Shown here one piece after another: positions 7,276-14,692 of a DNA stretch of 17,241 nucleotides. The stretch's first letter is position 1. Each line of letters opens with the position of its first letter. This DNA is from JAQVEM01 sp034660395. GTDB taxonomy: Bacteria; Actinomycetota; Humimicrobiia; Humimicrobiales; Humimicrobiaceae. Under the pieces are notes generated by a model that worked only from the letters and a program-made list of their open reading frames with translations, did no database searches and was not told the DNA's origin. The position numbers and the translations under genes are program-made. The stretch spans positions 1 through 17,241 of the forward strand of contig JAYEJA010000053.1 of assembly GCA_034660395.1 (NCBI GenBank), written 5' to 3'.

Positions 7276-8313
7276 ATGAGTAAGATTTTTTTTGGTAAAA
7301 AGAAGATGATTATTACGATAGGTATTTTTTTAATAATTTCTCTTTTATTTATATCCCTTGGCTCCTGCAAGTTTAAAACCATTGAAAAAATTGAAGAAAC
7401 CAGAGAAATGATGGGAACCTACGTCAGCATAATCGTGTATTCGGACCAGGAGACCGGCAGAAATGCAATAGAGGAAGCATTTAAAGAGATAGAAAAAATT
7501 GAAGCCATGGCATCGGTTTATGACCCGGAGAGCGAAGCCTCGTTTTTAAATGAAAATGGCTATATTTATAATCCTTCAGATGAATTTTTAAATTTAATAA
7601 ATACATCCATCGATTATTATAATATAACCGATGGCTGTTTCGATATAACTGTCCAGCCCCTGCTTGATTTGTGGAGCGGGGGTTTATGGAAGGAAAGCGA
7701 GGAAGTCCAGGCACAAAAAATAGGAGAAATACTCGAAATTATCGGCTCTGATAAAATTATTGTCGGTGACAGCAGGATAGAGTTTGAGTCAGATGGTATG
7801 GCTGTTACCCTGGGAGGTATAGCCAAAGGATATGCTGTTGATAAGGCAATAGAAAAATTAAAAGAGAACGGAATTGATATGGGACTGGTTAATGCAGGGG
7901 GAGATATATATGCAATAGGAGCAAAGCCGGGTGACGAAAAGTGGTCGGTGGAGCTGGAAAGTCCCGACAGCGAAGAGAACGGTGAAAATGCTGAAGAAGA
8001 GCCGGTAGTCGCATTTTCTGTTGCCGACAGGGCGGTAACCACCTCGGGCGGCTATCACCGTTATTATGATGAAGATAAGGAAGTGCATCATATAATGGAC
8101 CCCAGAACAGGTTATTCTTCAAATGCTTCCAGGAGCGTAACCATAATAGCGGATAACTGCACCAGGGCAGATATTCTGGCTACTGCTGTTTTTGTGATGG
8201 GTATGGAAGATGGAGGACTTCTAGTAGAATCGCTGGGTAATACCGAGTGTTATATAATAGGTCCAAACGGAGATATTTACGAGTCTTCCGGAATTTTGGA
8301 ATATACAAAATAG
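7276..8313 (+). CDS. apbE: FAD:protein FMN transferase (ApbE), lipoprotein form
   Basis: A 345-residue membrane-anchored enzyme that transfers FMN from FAD to a threonine hydroxyl in target proteins, acting on the outer face of the membrane. The N-terminus is a lipoprotein signal with lipobox SLGSC (Cys31). ApbE marks: MGTYVSI (46-52), LGGIAKGYAVD (179-189), GLVNAGGDIYAIG (203-215), TTSGGYHRYY (255-264), HHIMDPRTG (271-279) and the magnesium site ADILATA with Asp299 and Thr303. An acidic linker at about 230-243 looks like a small insertion. I chose the ATG at 7276 because AGGGGGAT lies directly upstream; an ATG at 7249 would lack this. It directly precedes rnfC, and RnfD and RnfG carry the flavinylation motifs it would modify, so it is very likely the dedicated maturase of this complex. 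Confidence 0.94.
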   Translation: MSKIFFGKKKMIITIGIFLIISLLFISLGSCKFKTIEKIEETREMMGTYVSIIVYSDQETGRNAIEEAFKEIEKIEAMASVYDPESEASFLNENGYIYNPSDEFLNLINTSIDYYNITDGCFDITVQPLLDLWSGGLWKESEEVQAQKIGEILEIIGSDKIIVGDSRIEFESDGMAVTLGGIAKGYAVDKAIEKLKENGIDMGLVNAGGDIYAIGAKPGDEKWSVELESPDSEENGENAEEEPVVAFSVADRAVTTSGGYHRYYDEDKEVHHIMDPRTGYSSNASRSVTIIADNCTRADILATAVFVMGMEDGGLLVESLGNTECYIIGPNGDIYESSGILEYTK

Positions 8314-8340
8314 GATTAGCGGAAATTTTTTAAGAAGCAG

Positions 8341-9696
8341 ATGAAAATAGTATTTAAAAAGAAAAGGTCATTCAGGGGGCTTCCCCTGCCTGAAAATAAA
8401 ATTACTGCTGAAAAGTCAATAGAAAATTTACCCGTACCGGAAAAAGTGGTAATCCCTCTCCAGCAGAATATCGGTGCTTCATGTGAATTTATGGTAAAGA
8501 GGGGCGATATAGTTAAAACCGGACAGAAAATCGCTGATTCTGAAGGATATGTTTCTGCACCAATCCATTCAACCATTTCAGGAAAAGTATTGAAGACTAT
8601 AAAGATGGTAAATCCTGTAACAAGCAATGTGATGGATGCAGCAGTCATAAAATCTGATGGGGAAGACTCCCGGGTCAAATGCAAAAAATTATTCAATATA
8701 AACGAGTCGGATGACTTTTTTGGTTTAAAAAGGATTATAGAGGGTATTGATAAAGAAGAAGTATTGAAAAAGATAAGAGAGGCAGGAGTCGTTGGGCTTG
8801 GCGGTGCAGCATTTCCAACCCACGTGAAGCTTAAACCGCCTCCGGAAAAAAAGATTGACACAATTATTTTAAATGGTTGTGAATGTGAGCCGTTTATAAC
8901 TTCAGACCACAGGGTTATGCTTGAAAACGGCAGGGAAGTCCTGATGGGGCTTTATATTATAAATAAGCTGCTTTCACCTGAAAAAGTTTATATAGGGATA
9001 GAAGATAATAAAAAAGACGTTATAGAGCATCTGGAGAAACTCATAATCAGGATGAATCTGGAGGGCTTATTTGAAATAGTTTCCCTTAAATCAAGGTATC
9101 CGATGGGGGCAGAAAAAACACTTATAAAAACCATAACGGGAAGGTCAGTCCCTATGGGCGGGCTGCCTATGAATGTGGGAGCAGTAGTAAATAACGTGGC
9201 TACCGCTAAATCAATATATGAGGCTGTAATTGAGGATAAGCCGCTTATAGAGAGGGTAGTTACAGTCACAGGGGTGGTTACGAATCCAAAAAACCTTAAA
9301 GTTCGGCTGGGTGCTTCAGTTAGCTCATTAATTGAAAAGTGCGGAGGATATCGGGACGAATTTAATTCTATAATAGCAGGAGGACCTATGATGGGAATAT
9401 CCTTTACCGATACCGACTTTCCCGTAACCAAGGGAACTAATTGCATACTGGTAAGTAAAAGAAAATTGCAGGATGAGCAGAACTGTATAAACTGCGGAAG
9501 GTGTGTCGACGCATGCCCTATGAATCTTATGCCTCTTATATATGTAAGAAATACAAAAAAGAAGAATTTTAAAGTATGCAGGGAATATTATATAGATAAC
9601 TGCATTGAATGCGGTTCCTGTTCATATGTCTGTCCTGCAAATATCCCTATTGTAGGGTATATAAAAACATGCAAGAGCGAGCTGTCCAAAAAGTAA
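8341..9696 (+). CDS. rnfC: Rnf complex subunit C (NADH-side flavin/Fe-S subunit)
   Basis: A 451-residue peripheral subunit on the cytoplasmic face of the Rnf ferredoxin:NAD+ oxidoreductase; it carries the NAD(H)/FMN site. A barrel-sandwich (biotinyl-lipoyl-like) region spans about 35-105, followed by the nucleotide-binding motif GLGGAAFP (152-159), NGCECEP (178-184) and two [4Fe-4S] motifs: Cys382, 385, 388, 392 and Cys421, 424, 427, 431. The length is typical of the short clostridial form without the long C-terminal tail of proteobacterial RnfC. The usual N-terminal GGIHPP-like text is replaced here by FRGLPLPENK, a mild variation. The start lies 27 bases after apbE, with AAGAAG as a weak ribosome-binding site. 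First of six rnf genes. Confidence 0.96.
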   Translation: MKIVFKKKRSFRGLPLPENKITAEKSIENLPVPEKVVIPLQQNIGASCEFMVKRGDIVKTGQKIADSEGYVSAPIHSTISGKVLKTIKMVNPVTSNVMDAAVIKSDGEDSRVKCKKLFNINESDDFFGLKRIIEGIDKEEVLKKIREAGVVGLGGAAFPTHVKLKPPPEKKIDTIILNGCECEPFITSDHRVMLENGREVLMGLYIINKLLSPEKVYIGIEDNKKDVIEHLEKLIIRMNLEGLFEIVSLKSRYPMGAEKTLIKTITGRSVPMGGLPMNVGAVVNNVATAKSIYEAVIEDKPLIERVVTVTGVVTNPKNLKVRLGASVSSLIEKCGGYRDEFNSIIAGGPMMGISFTDTDFPVTKGTNCILVSKRKLQDEQNCINCGRCVDACPMNLMPLIYVRNTKKKNFKVCREYYIDNCIECGSCSYVCPANIPIVGYIKTCKSELSKK

Positions 9697-9717
9697 TGGT
9701 CGGGAGAAGAAGAAAAG

Positions 9718-10671
9718 TTGGGAGTAGAAGATAATAAAATATTAATTTCTCATGCGCCTCATATATGGAGAGGAATCTCTACCGATAAGATAATGTATAT
9801 GGTGGTATTTGCCCTTCTTTTCCCAACTGCTGCCGGTATTTATTTTTTCGGATATTACGCCATCTATTTAATACTTGTAAGTGTCGTAACTGCGGTTCTT
9901 ACGGAATTCGTCATAAAGAAATTAAGAAGAAAAAGATTCATAATGGATGGAAGCGCAGTAATTACGGGACTTCTTTTTGCGCTGACACTTCCGCCCAGGT
10001 TGCCTCTCTGGATGGCTGCACTTGGTTCATTTTTTGCCATAGCTATAGCAAAGGAAGCATTCGGCGGGCTGGGCTATAATATATTTAATCCTGCGCTTGC
10101 CGGGCGGGCGTTTTTAGCAATGTGTTTTTCAAAGGAGATGACCACCTGGGTACTTCCTCCCAATTTCAGTTATGATGCTGTAACCGGCGCCACCCCGCTG
10201 GGAGAAAGCTTTATCTATAATACGGATAAAATCTTCCTGTATAAGGACTTATTTTTTGGTAATACCGGAGGTTCCCTGGGCGAAACTTCGGCAATGTTTA
10301 TACTGGCTGGAGCATTGATTCTTATAGTGTTCCGCATAATTGACTGGAGGATACCGGTATTTTATATAGGGGTTGTGGCTCTTGGTTCTTTTATAATGGG
10401 TAAGGATGTATTGTTCCAGGTTCTGGCCGGCGGCCTGATGATAGGCGCATTTTTTATGGCTACCGATTATGTGACTTCACCTGTAACGAAGAGAGGAAGA
10501 ATAATATTCGGCATAAGTCTGGGAGTGCTGACCGTGCTTATCAGGAACTTCAGCAATATGCCGGAGGGGGTATCTTTTTCAATACTTATTATGAACGCCT
10601 TTGCTCCTCTTATTGATAAATATGTTAGATTAAAGCCGTTCGGTTTTTATAAGAAAAGGAAAAATGCTTAA
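9718..10671 (+). CDS. rnfD: Rnf complex subunit D (membrane, covalent FMN)
   Basis: A 317-residue integral membrane subunit of the NqrB/RnfD family with about nine or ten hydrophobic helices. It takes part in ion translocation and carries covalent FMN. The flavinylation motif VTGATPL places FMN on Thr159 by family precedent. Other conserved parts: RRKRFIMDGSAVITGLLFALTLPP in the third to fourth helices (read as two stretches) and GGLGYNIFNPALAGRAF (116-132). Translation must start at the TTG at 9718, since the nearby ATG at 9696 is in another frame; GGGAGAAG upstream serves as ribosome-binding site. It follows rnfC after 21 bases and overlaps rnfG by eight bases, so translation is coupled. 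Confidence 0.95.
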   Translation: MGVEDNKILISHAPHIWRGISTDKIMYMVVFALLFPTAAGIYFFGYYAIYLILVSVVTAVLTEFVIKKLRRKRFIMDGSAVITGLLFALTLPPRLPLWMAALGSFFAIAIAKEAFGGLGYNIFNPALAGRAFLAMCFSKEMTTWVLPPNFSYDAVTGATPLGESFIYNTDKIFLYKDLFFGNTGGSLGETSAMFILAGALILIVFRIIDWRIPVFYIGVVALGSFIMGKDVLFQVLAGGLMIGAFFMATDYVTSPVTKRGRIIFGISLGVLTVLIRNFSNMPEGVSFSILIMNAFAPLIDKYVRLKPFGFYKKRKNA

Positions 10672-11197
10672 AAAATTTTTAACAAACAAAGCGTACCCGG
10701 TTATTTTCCTGGCGATAATTGTAATAATTTCTGTGAGTTTACTGCTGCTAATAAGCAGTGTTACTGCGCCTGTACTGGAGGTAAGAAAGGCAGAGGAAAC
10801 AAAAAGTACTCTTGAAGTTATTTTTCCCGAAATGGATAGCTATGAAATTGAAGATGAAATATATGTCATATACCGGGATGGAGAAAAGGAAGGTTACGCT
10901 TTTAAGACTTCAGGCAGCGGCTACAGCGGAGAAATAGATATACTGGTGGGCCTGGATACAAGTTTTAAAATTAAGGGGATATCTATACTTTCACAGACTG
11001 AAACCCCCGGGCTTGGCGCGAGAATAGCAGAAGATTCTTTTACAGCCCAGTTTAAGGGAATAGCTTTAAGCGAAGTTGCCCTTAAGTCAGAGGGCGGCGG
11101 GGTAGACGCTATAACCGGGGCTACTATAAGTTCAAGCGCTGTTGTGGATGCCATACGGGATAAAATGGCAGAGGTAGTAGATGAGCTTAAGGAATAA
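10664..11197 (+). CDS. rnfG: Rnf complex subunit G (extracytoplasmic covalent FMN)
   Basis: A 177-residue subunit with one N-terminal membrane helix (about residues 11-33) and an external FMN-binding domain. It relays electrons inside the Rnf complex. The FMN site is AITGATISSSAV, with Thr154 as the attached residue by family precedent, preceded by the conserved ETPGLGARI (113-121). This is the second expected target of the upstream ApbE. The ATG lies inside the end of rnfD with AAGGA just before it. Length and motif order are normal. Confidence 0.95.
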   Translation: MLKKFLTNKAYPVIFLAIIVIISVSLLLLISSVTAPVLEVRKAEETKSTLEVIFPEMDSYEIEDEIYVIYRDGEKEGYAFKTSGSGYSGEIDILVGLDTSFKIKGISILSQTETPGLGARIAEDSFTAQFKGIALSEVALKSEGGGVDAITGATISSSAVVDAIRDKMAEVVDELKE

Positions 11198-11248
11198 AAG
11201 TGATAATTTATAAAGTTTAAAGATAAACGGGGAGAATTATATCAGGGG

Positions 11249-11905
11249 ATGGATGATAACAAAAATATGGATTCATTAAATAAGGATGGCGGGAAAAATT
11301 TCTTAAAGGAATTTTTAAAGGGTATTGTAATATCTAATCCCGTATTTATACTTGCCCTCGGACTCTGCCCAACACTGGCTGTTACAAATACTGTTAATAA
11401 TGCCCTGGGGATGAGTGCGGGAGTAATATTTGTGCTTCTATGTTCCAATATCATAATTTCAGGTATAAGAAGAGCGACGCCGAAACTGGTCAGGATTCCT
11501 GTTTTTATTGTTGTAATTGCAACCTTTGTCACCATCCTGAGTCTGGTGTTTGAAGCGTATTTCCCTCCGCTTTATGAATCACTGGGAATTTACCTGTCTC
11601 TTATCGTTGTTAATTGTATTATTCTGGGAAGGGCGGAGGCATTTGCTTCTAAGAATACGGTTCTCCTTTCCATAGCCGACGGTCTGGGGATTGGGCTGGG
11701 CTTTTCCATTGCACTTATAATGATATCTTTTTTAAGAGAATTACTGGGAACGGGAGGTATTGAAATATTCGGAAGCCAGCTTTTCAAATTGCCGGGACTG
11801 TCTTCATATCCGCTGGCGTTTTTTATTTCTCCGCCGGGAGCTTTTCTGGTAATAGGAATTCTTATGGCATTTTTCAAGTTGACAGGGGTGATAAAAGATG
11901 AATAA
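11249..11905 (+). CDS. rnfE: Rnf complex subunit E (membrane)
   Basis: A 218-residue six-helix membrane subunit of the RnfE/NqrD family. With RnfA it forms a pseudo-symmetric pair that holds an Fe-S centre in the membrane; the conserved cysteines are Cys40 (LGLCPTLAVT) and Cys123 (VVNCIILGRAEAF). The charged N-terminal 18 residues (MDDNKNMDSLNKDGGKNF) extend a little beyond the usual start. ATG 11249 is preceded by GGGGAGAATTATATCAGGGG, which gives two possible Shine-Dalgarno elements, one slightly far and one too near, so the exact start is less certain. It overlaps rnfA by eight bases. Confidence 0.95.
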   Translation: MDDNKNMDSLNKDGGKNFLKEFLKGIVISNPVFILALGLCPTLAVTNTVNNALGMSAGVIFVLLCSNIIISGIRRATPKLVRIPVFIVVIATFVTILSLVFEAYFPPLYESLGIYLSLIVVNCIILGRAEAFASKNTVLLSIADGLGIGLGFSIALIMISFLRELLGTGGIEIFGSQLFKLPGLSSYPLAFFISPPGAFLVIGILMAFFKLTGVIKDE

Positions 11906-12473
11906 TCTTTTAACCATATTTATAGTGATGATATTTGTGAACAATATCGTTCTGGTTAAATTTCTTGGACTCTGCCCCTTTTTCGGGGTATCCAGGAAAT
12001 TATCAAATGCTTTCAGCATGGGTATAGCGGTAACGCTTGTAATGCTTATTGCTTCCGTATCGACATCGGTTATTTATAATTTTATCCTGGTGCCGTACGG
12101 GGTTGAGTTCATGAATATTGTAGTATATATACTGGTGATAGCTTCCCTGGTTCAGATAGTGGAGCTGACAATCAAAAGGACCAATATAATACTTTATAAT
12201 GCTCTGGGTATATATCTGCCGCTGATAACCACTAATTGCGCCGTACTGGGTGTCACCCTTATAAATTCAACGGAGAATTATTCAATCCTGGAGAGCGTTG
12301 TCAGTGCTCTGGGGGCGGGCATTGGTTTTACCCTGGTCCTTATAATAATGTCTGGAATAAGAGAGAAGCTGGACCTTGCAGATACTCCGAAATCAATGGA
12401 AGGTCTGCCGGTTGCATTCCTTACTGCAGCTCTACTTGCGATGGCGTTTATGGGATTTAACGGGATGATATAG
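11898..12473 (+). CDS. rnfA: Rnf complex subunit A (membrane)
   Basis: A 191-residue six-helix membrane subunit, partner of RnfE and of inverted topology. Conserved text: VNNIVLVKFLGLCPFFGVS with Cys26, and LPLITTNCAVLGV with Cys114, the pair expected to ligate the intramembrane Fe-S cluster together with RnfE. The ATG lies inside the last codons of rnfE, with GGGGTG before it, so the two are translated in a coupled way. Length is standard for the family. Confidence 0.96.
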   Translation: MNNLLTIFIVMIFVNNIVLVKFLGLCPFFGVSRKLSNAFSMGIAVTLVMLIASVSTSVIYNFILVPYGVEFMNIVVYILVIASLVQIVELTIKRTNIILYNALGIYLPLITTNCAVLGVTLINSTENYSILESVVSALGAGIGFTLVLIIMSGIREKLDLADTPKSMEGLPVAFLTAALLAMAFMGFNGMI

Positions 12474-12527
12474 AAATATGTAAAATATAATGTTATTTTT
12501 AAAAAGTTTAGGATTGGTTGTTAAATT

Positions 12528-13412
12528 ATGGGTACAGGTTTAATCATTATAATTTTAAGCTCGATAGGGATTATATGCGGGATACTTATTTTTCTGGTAA
12601 ACAGGTTTCTTCCAGAAGAGCCGGATTCATTAAGGAAGGCTGAAGAAATTGAAAAATATCTGCCGGGGGCCAATTGCGGCGCATGCGGATATCCGGGATG
12701 TTTTGCTTATGCGCAGGCGCTGGCACAAGATAAGGATATTTTTTTAAAAAGCCCCTGTACCACAGTGCTGCAGGACCCTGATTTGCTTGAAGGGCTGGAA
12801 AGTGTACTGGGAATCGAGATAGATTCTTCTGCAATGAAGAAAAAGGCAGTAGTTCGCTGTTCAGGCGATTCGGAAATAATCGGGGATTACAGCGGTATAG
12901 AAACCTGCAGGGCTGCTTCGAAAATGGCTGGCGGTTTCAAAGAATGCCCCTACGGCTGCCTGGGGCTGGGGGATTGCGTTGAGGTCTGTCCGGTTAATGC
13001 CATATCTATTGACGAAGAAAAGCAGGCGGCAGTAATAGATATGGAAAAATGTACCGGATGCGGCCTGTGTGTGGAGGAATGCCCTATGAATGTGATAGAG
13101 CTTATACCTGCGGATTCAAAGGTTGTTTATTTATGCAAATATGAACCTATCAAAAATATACCGGGCCGGAAAAAATGTAAAAGCGGATGCCTGCATTGCA
13201 AGAAATGCTTCAAGGCATGCGAGTATGATGCAATAAAATGGAACGAAGATAAAGCCATTCCCGAATTTGACCATAATAAGTGTACCCTCTGCGGTGAATG
13301 CATAAAAGCATGTCCGACCGGAACCCTCCTGGAAATGTCTAAAATTGGCCTGAAGCTAAAGGATGATGTTAAAGTTGAAGAGGAAAAAGAAGAAAACCTT
13401 GAGAAAGTTTAA
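12528..13412 (+). CDS. rnfB: Rnf complex subunit B (ferredoxin-side Fe-S subunit)
   Basis: A 294-residue subunit with one N-terminal membrane helix (about 4-24) and a cytoplasmic chain of iron-sulfur centres that accepts electrons from reduced ferredoxin. Clusters by cysteine spacing: the Fe-S domain Cys50, 53, 58, 77 (GANCGACGYPGC); Cys140, 144, 150, 154; Cys175, 178, 181, 185; Cys221, 224, 227, 231; Cys252, 255, 258, 262. That makes five probable [4Fe-4S] centres, as in anaerobe-type RnfB, which is richer than the proteobacterial form. The tail is acidic (VEEEKEENLEKV). A 54-base AT-rich gap separates it from rnfA and the Shine-Dalgarno (AGGATTGG) is rather weak. Being last completes the order CDGEAB. 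A weak low-GC hairpin with CTTCTTTT (arms 13385-13392 and 13415-13422) may end the transcript. Confidence 0.96.
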   Translation: MGTGLIIIILSSIGIICGILIFLVNRFLPEEPDSLRKAEEIEKYLPGANCGACGYPGCFAYAQALAQDKDIFLKSPCTTVLQDPDLLEGLESVLGIEIDSSAMKKKAVVRCSGDSEIIGDYSGIETCRAASKMAGGFKECPYGCLGLGDCVEVCPVNAISIDEEKQAAVIDMEKCTGCGLCVEECPMNVIELIPADSKVVYLCKYEPIKNIPGRKKCKSGCLHCKKCFKACEYDAIKWNEDKAIPEFDHNKCTLCGECIKACPTGTLLEMSKIGLKLKDDVKVEEEKEENLEKV

Positions 13413-13634
13413 AGCTTCTTTTAGATTGTAGCGGAAATTAGAATTAATAAACCTGGATTAATTCAGAGCTCAAAATTTCTATGGTTACCTTACTTGAATT
13501 TTCTGCCTTTCTTTCCTCATCCTCTTTGCTGCTTAATTTTTGATATAATCGTTGTTTTTGTTTATATTACCCTAACATTAAACCTGTTATTATTGTTTGT
13601 AGTAATAAGTTTGTCTTTGTTTTACATAATTTTA
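13413..13634. other. Convergent intergenic spacer without a recognisable gene
   Basis: This spacer separates the ends of rnfB and the signal peptidase gene, which face each other. It contains an 8-bp inverted repeat (GAATTAAT at 13441-13448, ATTAATTC at 13457-13464) without a T-run, and is pyrimidine-rich on the plus strand after 13494. No classical GC-rich terminator is visible in either direction. No coding frame with a start codon and ribosome-binding site was found. Confidence 0.6.
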
Positions 13635-14084
13635 CTAATACAGAACAACTTTACCGATTATATCGTTTTGACTTATAGGGCCGTAATTTCTGCTGTCTAT
13701 GCTGGCATTATAATTATCACCAATAACAAAATACTGTCCTTTACCAAGAACATAAGTTACTGAAATATCCTTGTTGAAGGTATAGGGTGAAAGGCGTATT
13801 TTATTTTTATAAATAACACCATCTTTCAATTCTATTGTATCACCCGGCTGAGCAATGATCCTTTTGATAAAAACGCCGTATTCATCGGTATTAAATGTAA
13901 TTATATCTCCACTCTCATAATTATGATAGCACTTGCAAACAAGAGTAGCTTGTCCCTCTCTTAGGGTAGGAGCCATTGATTGTTCCGATATGAACGTTAT
14001 CTTAAAAACAGCCACAAATACAGCTGTCATAAGCAATATAAGTATCGAAACGATATTTATAATTGTATGTGTTTTCCGGCACAT
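13635..14084 (-). CDS. Small type I signal peptidase in bacteriocin cassette
   Basis: A 149-residue signal peptidase I (S26 family) with one N-terminal membrane anchor (about 8-30) and an external catalytic domain; it cuts signal peptides from exported proteins. Catalytic Ser36 lies in EQSMAPTL and catalytic Lys74 in FIKRIIAQPGDTIEL; the conserved GDN (122-124) and IDSRNYG (129-135) follow. The protein is short compared with housekeeping enzymes, with a reduced insert between the boxes. Its ATG lies inside the last codons of the ATPase gene (28-base overlap) with no good Shine-Dalgarno, so translation depends on coupling. The position suggests it processes the bacteriocin precursor encoded at the other end of the operon. 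That is inference; it could also serve general secretion. Confidence 0.9.
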   Translation of the reverse strand: MCRKTHTIINIVSILILLMTAVFVAVFKITFISEQSMAPTLREGQATLVCKCYHNYESGDIITFNTDEYGVFIKRIIAQPGDTIELKDGVIYKNKIRLSPYTFNKDISVTYVLGKGQYFVIGDNYNASIDSRNYGPISQNDIIGKVVLY

Positions 14085-14692
14085 GACGCTACGTAGGGAT
14101 CGTGTGTGACAATAATAACTGTTTTCCCTTCACTATTTAAACTGTTTAATATTTCAAGAACATAGTCCCCGTTTTTCTGGTCTAAATTTCCGGTCGGTTC
14201 ATCAGCGAGGATAATCTGAGGTGACTTGACAATAATTTTTGCCAACGCTACCCGTTGCTGCTCACCTCCGCTTAAAGTAAATATCTTTCTGCGTTCATAT
14301 CCCTTAAGGCCAACATGTGACAGAGTATCAGAAATTAAGTCTTTCTTTTTGCCTTTGGATACCTTTTTAAAATGAAGGGCTATTTTTAAATTGTTTTCTA
14401 CAGTTTCGTTATCAATAAGGCCACAATTCTGAAAAAGATAGGAAATGTTATATCGTCTAAGATTAACAGAGGCGCGTGATGAAAAATCGGGGTTTTTATG
14501 CCCCTGTATAATAACTGTTCCGCTGTCCGGTGTGTCAATCATACCTATAATATTTAATAGGGTGGTCTTGCCTTTTCCGCTTTCTCCCATTATGGAAAGA
14601 AACTCACCTTTGCTAACTTCCAGAGAGAAGTTTTCAAAGATAGTTTTTTCACTAAAACGTTTGTAGATATCTTCTAATATAATCTCAGCCAT
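14057..14692 (-). CDS. ABC transporter ATP-binding protein, bacteriocin-associated
   Basis: A 211-residue ATPase of the LolD/MacB-like group, which powers a partner membrane protein. Walker A is GESGKGKT (36-43), Q-loop Gln88 in LFQNCG, signature LSGGEQQR (140-147), Walker B IILADEPT (160-167), D-loop NLDQ and switch His197 in VTHD; all are intact. Its ATG shares one base with the stop codon of the upstream permease gene (TAATG), so the two are made together. Lactococcin-972-type loci regularly pair such an ATPase with a large multi-TM protein. The bacteriocin has its own Sec signal, so extrusion of bacteriocin for self-protection is a more likely job than export. Confidence 0.93.
   Translation of the reverse strand: MAEIILEDIYKRFSEKTIFENFSLEVSKGEFLSIMGESGKGKTTLLNIIGMIDTPDSGTVIIQGHKNPDFSSRASVNLRRYNISYLFQNCGLIDNETVENNLKIALHFKKVSKGKKKDLISDTLSHVGLKGYERRKIFTLSGGEQQRVALAKIIVKSPQIILADEPTGNLDQKNGDYVLEILNSLNSEGKTVIIVTHDPYVASCAGKHIQL

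Noticed and set aside
7617..8042. Long Ser/Pro-rich minus-strand frame inside apbE
   Set aside because: Antisense to conserved ApbE motifs, with low-complexity serine-rich translation typical of a shadow frame.
13441..13570. Minus-strand frame of about 40 codons reading KLSSKEDEERKAENSSK and on to a TAA
   Set aside because: It looks protein-like but has no start codon near its beginning and no ribosome-binding site. It could be a remnant, but nothing supports a gene.
13494..13763. Hydrophobic 89-codon plus-strand frame between rnfB and the signal peptidase gene
   Set aside because: TTG start without ribosome-binding site; its second half is antisense to the conserved end of the signal peptidase. 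The hydrophobic look comes from T-rich DNA.
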